Positions 1 to 8,451 of a stretch of 13,886 nt of DNA are shown here, in pieces. The stretch is from Alphaproteobacteria bacterium (GTDB lineage: Bacteria > Pseudomonadota > Alphaproteobacteria > Sphingomonadales > Sphingomonadaceae), in contig VBAE01000224.1 of NCBI GenBank assembly GCA_005882415.1, positions 1 through 13,886 of the forward strand, given 5' to 3'. The translations under genes and the position numbers were made by a program. The notes below the pieces were generated by a model that saw only the letters and a list, made by a program, of their open reading frames with translations, did no database searches and was not told the DNA's origin. Within the stretch, counting starts at the first letter, position 1. Each line of letters begins with the position of its first letter.

Positions 1-1
1 C

Positions 2-3000
2 GCCGCTTCCGGGGACGACACGGTTCGTTCCTCCATCAGCTATACCCTGACCGCGAACGTCGAGCGCCTTGTCCTGACCGGCCTCGACGCCAGCAGCGGT
101 ACAGGCAACATCCTCGACAATGTGATCACCGGCAACGATGCCGCCAATCTGCTGAGCGGCGGTGCCGGCAACGATCGCCTGATCGGCGGTCTGGGAGCGG
201 ACACGCTTTCGGGAGGTGCCGGGGACGATTTCTTCTCGCTCGACGATGTAGCCGACGTGGTGGTCGAGCTCGCAGGAGCAGGAACCGACACCGTCGAATC
301 CTCCTTCACCTATGTTCTCGGGGAGAATCTGGAGAATTTGACGCTCACCGGATCCGCGGTGATCAACGCCACCGGCAACGCCGGGGCGAACGTCATCGTC
401 GGCAATGGCGTGGCCAACGTCCTCGACGGCGGCGCCGGGGCGGACGCCATGGACGGAGGCGGTGGGAACGACACCTATATCGTCGACAATAACGGAGACA
501 CCGTGACGGAGGCCGCGTTCGGCGGGACCGACCTGGTCCAGAGCGCGGTGACCTTCACGCTCGGATCCGAGGTCGAGAACCTGACCCTGACCGGAGCAGG
601 CGCGATCAACGGGACCGGCAATGCGCTTTCCAATCTCATCATAGGCAATGAGGCGGGCAACACGCTCTCGGGCGGAGGAGGCCGCGACCAGCTGTCCGGC
701 AAGGGCGGCGACGACACCCTCCTCGGCGGCGACGGCGACGACGACCTGGAGGGCGGAGCCGGCGCGGACAGCATGGTCGGCGGCGCCGGGTCCGACCGCT
801 ATTACGTCGACAGCCTCGGGGACACCGTGACCGAGCTGGACGGCGGCGGTTTCGATACGGTGACCAGCAGCGTCAGCTTCGTCCTCGGCGCAAACCTGGA
901 GAATCTCGTCCTTTCGGGAAACGCCGCAGTCAACGCCACCGGCAATGCCCTCGCCAACGTCATCAACGGCAACGCCGGGAACAACATAATCGATGGCGGC
1001 GCCGGGGCGGACAATCTGGGAGGGGGCGGCGGCAACGACACTTATTATGTCGACGATATCGGGGATGTCGTCTTCGACGATCAGGGCGTCGACTGGGTGT
1101 ACAGCTCCGTCACCTTCACTTTGGCGGACGGCGTCGACCGGCTGACCCTGACCGGGACCGCGGCCGTGAACGGGACGGGCAACGCTGGCGTAAACCAGCT
1201 TTTCGGAAACTCGGCAGCGAACATATTGACTGCAGGGGCCGGCAACGATCTCCTGGATGGAGGCGCCGGGGCGGACCGGATGGTCGGGGGCCTCGGCGAC
1301 GACACATATTTCGTAGACGATTCCTCCGACCTCGTCGTGGAAGCGGCGAACGAAGGCACGGACATCGTCCAGAGTTCCGCCACGTTCGTGCTCGGAGCGA
1401 ACGTCGAGAATCTTACCCTTACCGGCACCGCCTCGGCGAACGGCACCGGCAATGTCCTCAACAACATCCTGATCGGCAACGCCGGCAACAACATCCTCGA
1501 CGGCGGCGCAGGCTCCGATCAGATGATCGGCGGTCTCGGCGACGACACCTATGTGGTCGACGTGTTCACGGACGCAGTGACGGAAGCGGTCGACGGCGGA
1601 ACGGATACGATCCGAAGCTCGATCAGCTGGACTCTGGGGACGACACTCGAGAACGTCACCTTGACCGGCACGCTCGACATCACCGCGACCGGCAATGCGG
1701 GATCGAACCGCCTTCTGGGCAATGATGGCAGCAACGCGCTGAACGGGCTTGGAGGCGCAGACTATCTCGAAGGTGGCAATGGCAACGACATCTACGTCGT
1801 CGACAATGCCGGCGACGTTCTCGTCGAGACGGCCGGCGGAGGCGCCGACTCGGTTCAGAGCTCGATCGATTTCCAGCTCGCGGCCAATTTCGAGAATTTG
1901 ACGCTCACCGGCCCCGCCAAGGTCGGCATCGGCAATAGCGGCGCCAATGTCATCACCGGCAACGCCGAGGACAATCTGCTCGACGGCCGGGAGGGGGCGG
2001 ACCAGCTGAGCGGCGGCGGCGGTAACGATACCTATGTCATCGACACAGCGGGCGAGGTCGTCACGGAATATTCGGGCTTCGGCGTAGATCTCGTCCTCAG
2101 CGCCGTCACCTATACGCTTGGCTCCGAGGTGGAGAACCTCACGCTGACCGGCACCGGAGCGATCGACGGGACCGGCAACGAGCTGGACAACCGGCTGATC
2201 GGCAATGATGCCGCCAATGCGCTTTGGGGTGGAATCGGCAACGACTATCTGGACGGCGGGGCCGGTGCCGACGCCCTTCGCGGAAATTCCGGCGACGACG
2301 TCTATGTGGTCGACAGTCTCTCCGACGCGATCTTCGAGGCCCTGAACGAAGGCTGGGACGAGGTCCGCTCCTCGGTAGATTATACGCTCTCGGCCTATCT
2401 CGAGGTCGTCCGGCTGACTGGCTCCGCCGCAGTCAATGCGACGGGCAACAATAGCGACGGGAACCAGCTCTACGGCAATTCGGGCGCCAACGTCCTCGAT
2501 GGCCGGGCAGGTGGCGACTACATGGTGGGCGGCGGCGGCGATGACGTCTACATCGTGGATAATTCGGGCGACGGGGTCGTGGAGGCGGCCGGCGAAGGTA
2601 CCGACGAGGTCCGAAGCTCGGTCGGCTTCGCCCTCGGTGCAAATGTCGAGAATCTGACGCTCACCGGCGCCGGTGGCATCAATGGAACCGGCAATTCGCT
2701 AGACAATATCATCAACGGCAATTCCGGCGCCAACCTTCTGAACGGGGGTGCCGGGGCCGACACCCTTCGAGGCGGAGCGGGGAACGACACCTACTTGGTC
2801 GAGTCGACCCTCGATATCGTCGAGGAACTTGCGGAGGAGGGGGTCGATACGGTCAACTCCTCGGTGAGCTTCGAGCTCGGCCTCGGGGTGGATAATCTCA
2901 CCCTGACCGGAACAGGTGCAATCGACGGCACCGGCAATGGCCTCAACAACGTCATCACCGGCAACGCTTCCGCCAATGTGCTTATCGGTGGCGCCGGCGA

Positions 3001-6000
3001 CGACACGCTCGACGGCGGAGCGGGCATCGACCGGATGGCCGGAGGGACCGGAAATGACAGCTACGTCGTCGGGGAAGCCGGCGACATCGTCACCGAGCTC
3101 GCCGGCGAGGGGATCGACACGGTCCGCAGCGCCGTCTCCTTCGTCCTTTCGCCTACGCTGGAAAATTTGATCCTGACCGGATCGCTTGCGGTCGACGGCA
3201 CCGGCAACGATCTCGCCAACATGCTTTCAGGCAATGCCGGCAACAATGTGCTCGACGGCGGCGCGGGCGCGGACTCGATGACCGGTGGAGCAGGCAACGA
3301 CACCTTTGTCGTCGACGACTCCGGCGACACCGTCAGCGAAGCGATCGCCGGAGGCATCGACCTCGTAAAGAGCTCGGTCGGCTTCGTCCTGGGCCTCGAG
3401 CTGGAGAACCTGACCCTGACCGGAACCGCTGCCGTCAGCGGCACCGGGAACGCCGTAGCCAATATCATCAGCGGCAATATGGGCGCCAACGTCCTGGACG
3501 GGGGCGCCGGAGCCGACACGCTCACGGGCGGCGCCGGCGACGACACCTATGTCGTCGACAGTGCGGCCGACATCGTCGTCGAACTTGCGGGAGAGGGCAC
3601 GGATTCGGTTCAGAGCGGGGTAGCGTTCACCCTGTCCGACAATCTGGAGAACCTCACTCTCACCGGATTGAACGCGATCAGCGGCACCGGCAATGGCAGC
3701 GACAACCGCCTGATCGGCAACGGCGCGGCCAATGTCCTCGATGCCGGGGGCGGCAACGACTTCCTGGACGGTGGAGCAGGCGCCGACACGATGACCGGCG
3801 GGGGCGGCGACGACACCTATGTGGTCGACGTCGCGAGCGACGTCGTCACCGAGAGCGCGGGCGGCGGCCTCGACACTGTCATGAGCGCGGCCACCTCCTA
3901 TACCCTGTCCTCCGACGTGGAACGGCTTGAACTTACCGGAACCGGCTCGAACAGCGGCACAGGAAACGCGCTCGATAACCGGATCGTCGGAAATTCAGGC
4001 TCGAACCAGCTCGACGGGAAGGAGGGCGCCGACGTCCTTATCGGGGGCCTCGGGAACGATTTCTACTGGGTCGACAATGCCTCGGACATGGTCGTCGAGG
4101 AGGAAAATGCCGGCACCGACACGGTCGTCTCGACGGTTACCTGGGTCCTCGGCGCCAATCTCGAGCGACTCAACCTTGCCGGCGTCCAGGCGATCAACGG
4201 CACCGGCAATGCTCTCAACAACATCATCAACGGCAATCTGGGGGCGAACATACTCGACGGCGGCGCTGGAAGCGACACGATGCAAGGAGCGGGCGGCGAC
4301 GACACCTACATCGTCGACGTGTCGCAGGACATCGTGACGGAGGCCGCCGGAGGTGGACTGGACATCGTGTTCGCCTCTGCATCCTTCGTGCTCGGTTTCG
4401 AGGTCGACAACCTCACCTTGACCGGAAACGGCGACTTCAACGCGACAGGCAATGCTCTTGCGAACATCCTCATCGGAAACGGGGGCAATAACATCCTGAA
4501 CGGCAACGCCGGCGCAGACCGCATGAGCGGGGGTATGGGGGACGACAGCTATACCGTCGACAATATCGGCGACGTGGTCACGGAGCTGGCGGGGGAGGGG
4601 ACGGACACCGTCATCAGCCGGATCGACTATACGCTGGGCGCCAATCTGGAAAATCTGGTCCTCCAGGTCGGGACGACGGGCACCGGCAATGCGCTTTCGA
4701 ACGTCATCACCGGCAACGCCTCGAACAACAGCCTGAGCGGCGGCGCGGGGGACGATCGCCTCGACGGCCAGGAGGGGGCGGACTCGATGGTGGGCGGTGC
4801 CGGAGACGATGTCTTCATCGTCGACAATCTCGGCGATACCGCCAGCGAGGCTGCAGGCGGCGGGACCGACTCGGTCGTGTCGTCGGTATCGTTCACGCTC
4901 GGCGCGAATGTGGAGAACCTGACCTTGACCGGCCTGGGCGCCATCGGCGGGACCGGCAACATCCTCAGCAACGTGATCATCGGGAATTCGGGAGCCAACA
5001 CCCTCATCGGCGGTGAGGGAGACGACGATCTGGACGGCCAGGGTGGCTCCGACCGGCTCGACGGGGGAGCGGGCAACGACATTTATCATGTCGACACCCT
5101 CGGCGATCAGGTGGTCGAGGTCGCGGGCGGAGGTGCCGATCTCGTCTATTCCTCGCTGACGTTCGTCCTTGCGGAGGAGCTCGAGAATCTGACATTGATC
5201 GGCTCCTCCGCGCTGGACGGAACCGGCAATTCGGCAGTCAATGTGATAGTCGGAAATGACGGCTCGAACCGTCTCGACGGGCGTAGCGGGGCGGACCGGC
5301 TGGCCGGGGGCGGCGGTGACGACGTCTACGTCGTCGATTCGACGGGGGACATCGTCGAGGAGCAGTCCGGCAAGGGCAATGACCGGGTCGAGAGCAGCGT
5401 CAGCTTCGCCCTTCCCGATCAGGTCGAAGATCTGACCCTCACCGGCAGCGCCTCGATCGACGGCACCGGCACCTCGGCAAACAACATCCTTCTTGGTAAC
5501 TCTGGCGCGAACAGGCTCGACGGGAACGGCGGCACCGATACCCTTGCCGGCGGAGCCGGGGACGACGTCTATGTGGTGAATGGCGACGATGTCATCATCG
5601 AAGCGGCCGGCGGTGGAATCGACACCGTCGTCTCTTCGGTCACATTCCAGCTTGCTCCTGAGCTGGAGAACCTCGTTCTCAGCGGCGCTTCGGCGGCCGC
5701 GGGCACCGGAAACGACGCTGATAACCTCATTACCGGCAACTCCGCCGCCAACGCTCTGAACGGTGGAGCGGGAAGCGACGTGCTCGACGGAGCGGGCGGC
5801 GCCGACACGATGACGGGCGGCTCCGGCAACGACCGGTTCATCGTGGACAATGTAGGCGACAAGGTCGTGGAAGTACTCGGCGAGGGATCCGACGAGGTGC
5901 GCAGCTCTGTCAGCTACGTCCTCGGGGCCAATGTCGAGAATCTGGTTCTGACGGGAGGAGCCAACATCAGCGCCACCGGCAATGGTGTAGACAATGTCCT

Positions 6001-8074
6001 GTCGGGCAATTCCGGCAACAATGTCCTGGACGGGCTTGGCGGCGCCGACGCGATGGCCGGCGGGCTCGGCAATGACGCCTATTATGTCGATTCCGTCGGC
6101 GACACCGTGACGGAAGATGCCAATGCGGGGACCGACACCATCGTTACGAACCTGGCTTACATTCTGGGCGCCAATCTTGAAGGGCTGACGCTGACGGGAT
6201 CCGCCAACCTCAGCGGCACCGGCAACGAACTTGCCAACGCGCTGACCGGCAACACCGGCAACAACATCCTGAACGGCATGGGCGGCGCGGACGTGATGGC
6301 GGGAGGCGCGGGCGACGACACCTACATCGTCGATCACAGCGGCGACAAAGCCAATGAGGTTGCCGGCGGCGGCAGCGACATCGTGCTCGCCTCGGTCAGC
6401 TATACTTTGGGCGCGGAAGTGGAGCGCCTCACCCTGACCGGCACCGGCAACATCACCGGCGTCGGTAACGCGCTGAACAACGTGCTCGTCGGCAATTCGG
6501 GGAACAACACGCTGTCCGGTGGCCTCGGCGCCGACACCATGACCGGCGGCCTCGGCAACGACATCTACATTGTCGACGATGCCGGTGACGTCGTCACCGA
6601 AGGCGCGAGCGGCGGCACGGATACGGTGCAGACGGCGCTCGGCTACACGCTCGGTGCGAACCTCGAGAACCTCACTCTGACCGGCACGGCTGCCGTGAAC
6701 GGCACCGGCAATGCCCTCGACAATTTCATCATCGGCAACTCGGCCGCAAACGTGCTGACCGGCAATGCCGGCAACGACACCCTCAATGGCGGTCTCGGTG
6801 CGGACACTATGGCGGGCGGGATCGGCAACGACACCTATGTCGTCGACGAAGCCGGCGACGTGGTCACCGAAGCTTCCGGAGCAGGCACGGACACCGTCCA
6901 GTCGGCGATCAGCTATACGCTGGGCGCCAATCTGGAGGTTCTGACCCTCACCGGCGTTGCCAACATCAACGGCACCGGCAATGCGCTGGCCAACGTCCTC
7001 AACGGCAATGCGGGGGCGAACACCCTGGATGGCGGCGCGGGTGCGGACTCGATGTTCGGCGGAAACGGCGACGACATCTACATCGTCTCCGACCTCGGCG
7101 ATCGTGCGACCGAAGTAAGCGCCGCGGGCGGGTTCGATACGGTGATGAGCGCCATCTCCTTCTACATGACGTCCAACATCGAGAAGATCGTTCTCACCGG
7201 CACCGCGGCCACCACTGCCGTCGGCAATGCCAGCGACAACCTCATGATCGGCAACTCGGGCAACAACACCTTCGTCGGCGGCGGCGGCAACGACACCATG
7301 ACGGGGGGCCTCGGCAACGACGTCTATTATGTGGACCAGGTGGGCGACGTGGTGAACGAGAATGCCGGTGAAGGCACCGACACCGTCATCGCCTCCTTGA
7401 GCTACACCCTCGGCGCCACGCTGGAGAATCTGACGCTGACCGGCGCTGCCGCGCTCAGCGGCACCGGCAATGATCTGAACAACATCATCACCGGCAACTC
7501 GGGCGCCAACACGCTGAACGGCGGCATCGGCAACGATACGCTGATCGGCGGGGTCGGCAACGACACGCTGATCGGCGGAGTCGGCAACGACACGTACGTC
7601 ATCGACGGCGGCGACACTTTGGTCGAGGCTGCCGGCGAGGGCATCGATACCGTCCAGTCGGCGATCAGCTATACTTTGCTCACCAATTTCGAGGTGCTGA
7701 CCCTGACCGGCACCGCGAACGTCAACGGCACCGGCAACAGTGCCGACAACAGCCTGAACGGCAATAGCGGCAACAACATTCTCGACGGCGGTGCCGGCGC
7801 GGACGGCATGTTCGGAGGCTTGGGCAACGACACCTACATCGTCGACAACGTTGCCGACAAAGCGGTGGAGACCAGCGCCGTCGGCGGCACCGACGAAGTG
7901 AAGAGCTCGGTGACCTTCGTCCTCGGCGGCAATGTCGAGAATTTGACGCTGACCGGCTCCGCGGCCGTGAATGGGTTCGGCAACACCCTCGATAACGTCA
8001 TCACCGGCAACTCCGCCAACAACAGCCTGGCCGGTGGCGGGGGTGCGGACACGTTGGACGGCAAGGGCGGGATC
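2..8074 (+). repeat. Array of 32 protein-level repeats of about 81-91 residues
   Basis: I counted 32 occurrences of the strand motif SxxFxLGxxxENLxLTG followed by a GTGN-like turn; the first lies at the left edge (positions 32-115). The basic unit is about 81 residues and often carries one or two extra nine-residue GGxGxDxLx turns. The copies are well diverged at the DNA level, so this is an old array rather than a recent DNA duplication. Irregular copies: one near 4650-4690 has a shortened strand (LVLQVGTTGTGN); one near 5470 ends GTGT; one near 3900 has an extra residue (SAATSYTL); and copies near 5575 and 7600 lack about three residues in the turn after the YxVx strand. Confidence 0.9.
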
Positions 8075-8377
8075 GACAGCTTCCTCTACACCAACACGTC
8101 GGACTCCACGTCGGCGGCGATGGATCACATCCTCGGCTTCACCGCCGGCGAGAAGATCGACCTGTCGGGCATCGACGCGAGCACGACTGCCGCAGGCAAC
8201 AACGCTTTCTCTTTCGTCGGAGCGGCCGCTTTCAGCCACACGGCGGGTGAACTTCGCGCCTACCAGTCCGGTTCGGAATGGTTCGTCGAGGCGGATACCG
8301 ACGGTGACGGGGCTGCCAACCTAATCATTTCGGTAGCGTCCGACCACGCATTGCTGGTCGGGGACTTCGTCGTCTGA
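2..8377 (+). CDS. Giant RTX-type calcium-binding repeat protein, type I secretion substrate (5' end outside window)
   Basis: The open frame enters from the left edge and ends at TGA 8375-8377, giving 2,791 visible codons. The first possible start (GTG 122) lies inside a repeat, so the true start is upstream and the protein is longer. The visible part is almost entirely a tandem array of 32 units. Each unit has glycine/aspartate-rich hemolysin-type turns (GGAGADxMxGGxGNDTYxVD style), a segment like GDxVxEAAGxGTDxVxSS, and a hydrophobic strand pair of the type FxLGxNxENLTLTG followed by GTGNxxxNxIxGN. Family knowledge: such turns bind calcium and fold as a parallel beta-roll outside the cell. 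Residues 2692-2791 (from 8075) form a C-terminal domain resembling the serralysin-type M10 C-terminal region: a DHILGFxxGEKIDLSGID motif, a DTDGDG acidic loop, and a terminal GDFVV like the usual type I secretion tail. No enzymatic, adhesin or transmembrane domain is visible. An adhesin, surface-layer or matrix role is only an inference. Transporter genes are not in the window. Confidence 0.95.
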   Translation, partial: AASGDDTVRSSISYTLTANVERLVLTGLDASSGTGNILDNVITGNDAANLLSGGAGNDRLIGGLGADTLSGGAGDDFFSLDDVADVVVELAGAGTDTVESSFTYVLGENLENLTLTGSAVINATGNAGANVIVGNGVANVLDGGAGADAMDGGGGNDTYIVDNNGDTVTEAAFGGTDLVQSAVTFTLGSEVENLTLTGAGAINGTGNALSNLIIGNEAGNTLSGGGGRDQLSGKGGDDTLLGGDGDDDLEGGAGADSMVGGAGSDRYYVDSLGDTVTELDGGGFDTVTSSVSFVLGANLENLVLSGNAAVNATGNALANVINGNAGNNIIDGGAGADNLGGGGGNDTYYVDDIGDVVFDDQGVDWVYSSVTFTLADGVDRLTLTGTAAVNGTGNAGVNQLFGNSAANILTAGAGNDLLDGGAGADRMVGGLGDDTYFVDDSSDLVVEAANEGTDIVQSSATFVLGANVENLTLTGTASANGTGNVLNNILIGNAGNNILDGGAGSDQMIGGLGDDTYVVDVFTDAVTEAVDGGTDTIRSSISWTLGTTLENVTLTGTLDITATGNAGSNRLLGNDGSNALNGLGGADYLEGGNGNDIYVVDNAGDVLVETAGGGADSVQSSIDFQLAANFENLTLTGPAKVGIGNSGANVITGNAEDNLLDGREGADQLSGGGGNDTYVIDTAGEVVTEYSGFGVDLVLSAVTYTLGSEVENLTLTGTGAIDGTGNELDNRLIGNDAANALWGGIGNDYLDGGAGADALRGNSGDDVYVVDSLSDAIFEALNEGWDEVRSSVDYTLSAYLEVVRLTGSAAVNATGNNSDGNQLYGNSGANVLDGRAGGDYMVGGGGDDVYIVDNSGDGVVEAAGEGTDEVRSSVGFALGANVENLTLTGAGGINGTGNSLDNIINGNSGANLLNGGAGADTLRGGAGNDTYLVESTLDIVEELAEEGVDTVNSSVSFELGLGVDNLTLTGTGAIDGTGNGLNNVITGNASANVLIGGAGDDTLDGGAGIDRMAGGTGNDSYVVGEAGDIVTELAGEGIDTVRSAVSFVLSPTLENLILTGSLAVDGTGNDLANMLSGNAGNNVLDGGAGADSMTGGAGNDTFVVDDSGDTVSEAIAGGIDLVKSSVGFVLGLELENLTLTGTAAVSGTGNAVANIISGNMGANVLDGGAGADTLTGGAGDDTYVVDSAADIVVELAGEGTDSVQSGVAFTLSDNLENLTLTGLNAISGTGNGSDNRLIGNGAANVLDAGGGNDFLDGGAGADTMTGGGGDDTYVVDVASDVVTESAGGGLDTVMSAATSYTLSSDVERLELTGTGSNSGTGNALDNRIVGNSGSNQLDGKEGADVLIGGLGNDFYWVDNASDMVVEEENAGTDTVVSTVTWVLGANLERLNLAGVQAINGTGNALNNIINGNLGANILDGGAGSDTMQGAGGDDTYIVDVSQDIVTEAAGGGLDIVFASASFVLGFEVDNLTLTGNGDFNATGNALANILIGNGGNNILNGNAGADRMSGGMGDDSYTVDNIGDVVTELAGEGTDTVISRIDYTLGANLENLVLQVGTTGTGNALSNVITGNASNNSLSGGAGDDRLDGQEGADSMVGGAGDDVFIVDNLGDTASEAAGGGTDSVVSSVSFTLGANVENLTLTGLGAIGGTGNILSNVIIGNSGANTLIGGEGDDDLDGQGGSDRLDGGAGNDIYHVDTLGDQVVEVAGGGADLVYSSLTFVLAEELENLTLIGSSALDGTGNSAVNVIVGNDGSNRLDGRSGADRLAGGGGDDVYVVDSTGDIVEEQSGKGNDRVESSVSFALPDQVEDLTLTGSASIDGTGTSANNILLGNSGANRLDGNGGTDTLAGGAGDDVYVVNGDDVIIEAAGGGIDTVVSSVTFQLAPELENLVLSGASAAAGTGNDADNLITGNSAANALNGGAGSDVLDGAGGADTMTGGSGNDRFIVDNVGDKVVEVLGEGSDEVRSSVSYVLGANVENLVLTGGANISATGNGVDNVLSGNSGNNVLDGLGGADAMAGGLGNDAYYVDSVGDTVTEDANAGTDTIVTNLAYILGANLEGLTLTGSANLSGTGNELANALTGNTGNNILNGMGGADVMAGGAGDDTYIVDHSGDKANEVAGGGSDIVLASVSYTLGAEVERLTLTGTGNITGVGNALNNVLVGNSGNNTLSGGLGADTMTGGLGNDIYIVDDAGDVVTEGASGGTDTVQTALGYTLGANLENLTLTGTAAVNGTGNALDNFIIGNSAANVLTGNAGNDTLNGGLGADTMAGGIGNDTYVVDEAGDVVTEASGAGTDTVQSAISYTLGANLEVLTLTGVANINGTGNALANVLNGNAGANTLDGGAGADSMFGGNGDDIYIVSDLGDRATEVSAAGGFDTVMSAISFYMTSNIEKIVLTGTAATTAVGNASDNLMIGNSGNNTFVGGGGNDTMTGGLGNDVYYVDQVGDVVNENAGEGTDTVIASLSYTLGATLENLTLTGAAALSGTGNDLNNIITGNSGANTLNGGIGNDTLIGGVGNDTLIGGVGNDTYVIDGGDTLVEAAGEGIDTVQSAISYTLLTNFEVLTLTGTANVNGTGNSADNSLNGNSGNNILDGGAGADGMFGGLGNDTYIVDNVADKAVETSAVGGTDEVKSSVTFVLGGNVENLTLTGSAAVNGFGNTLDNVITGNSANNSLAGGGGADTLDGKGGIDSFLYTNTSDSTSAAMDHILGFTAGEKIDLSGIDASTTAAGNNAFSFVGAAAFSHTAGELRAYQSGSEWFVEADTDGDGAANLIISVASDHALLVGDFVV
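7514..7594 (+). repeat. Three tandem 27-bp copies inside the RTX gene
   Basis: Three consecutive 27-base units (7514-7540, 7541-7567, 7568-7594) encode LNGGIGNDT, LIGGVGNDT and LIGGVGNDT. The second and third differ by a single base (ggggtc versus ggagtc). This is far closer than any other neighbouring turns in the gene, which points to a recent slippage or unequal crossover adding nonapeptide turns. Confidence 0.85.
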
Positions 8378-8451
8378 TGCACTTGAAGCGGAGAGACGCG
8401 CAGCCGGATCGCTGGGTAAGCCTCCTTGAGTGACCTTCCTTGCGGCCGATT

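Noticed and set aside
3995..8239. 1,414-codon open frame on the minus strand opposite the RTX gene
   Set aside because: The plus strand in this stretch is a clear repeat protein with a secretion tail. The minus-strand translation is only the mirrored repeat pattern (runs of D, V, G, A) with no domain. GC-rich repetitive coding DNA with few TA-containing codons routinely keeps antisense frames open.
2..8377. Regular DNA repeats as a CRISPR array
   Set aside because: The periodicity is that of protein repeats of about 245-275 bases with diverged DNA in one long open frame, not short identical repeats with unique spacers.
8378..8451. Search for a terminator between the convergent RTX and ligD genes
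   Set aside because: Only four-base stems such as CAGC/GCTG occur and there is no T-run on either strand, so no intrinsic terminator is claimed.
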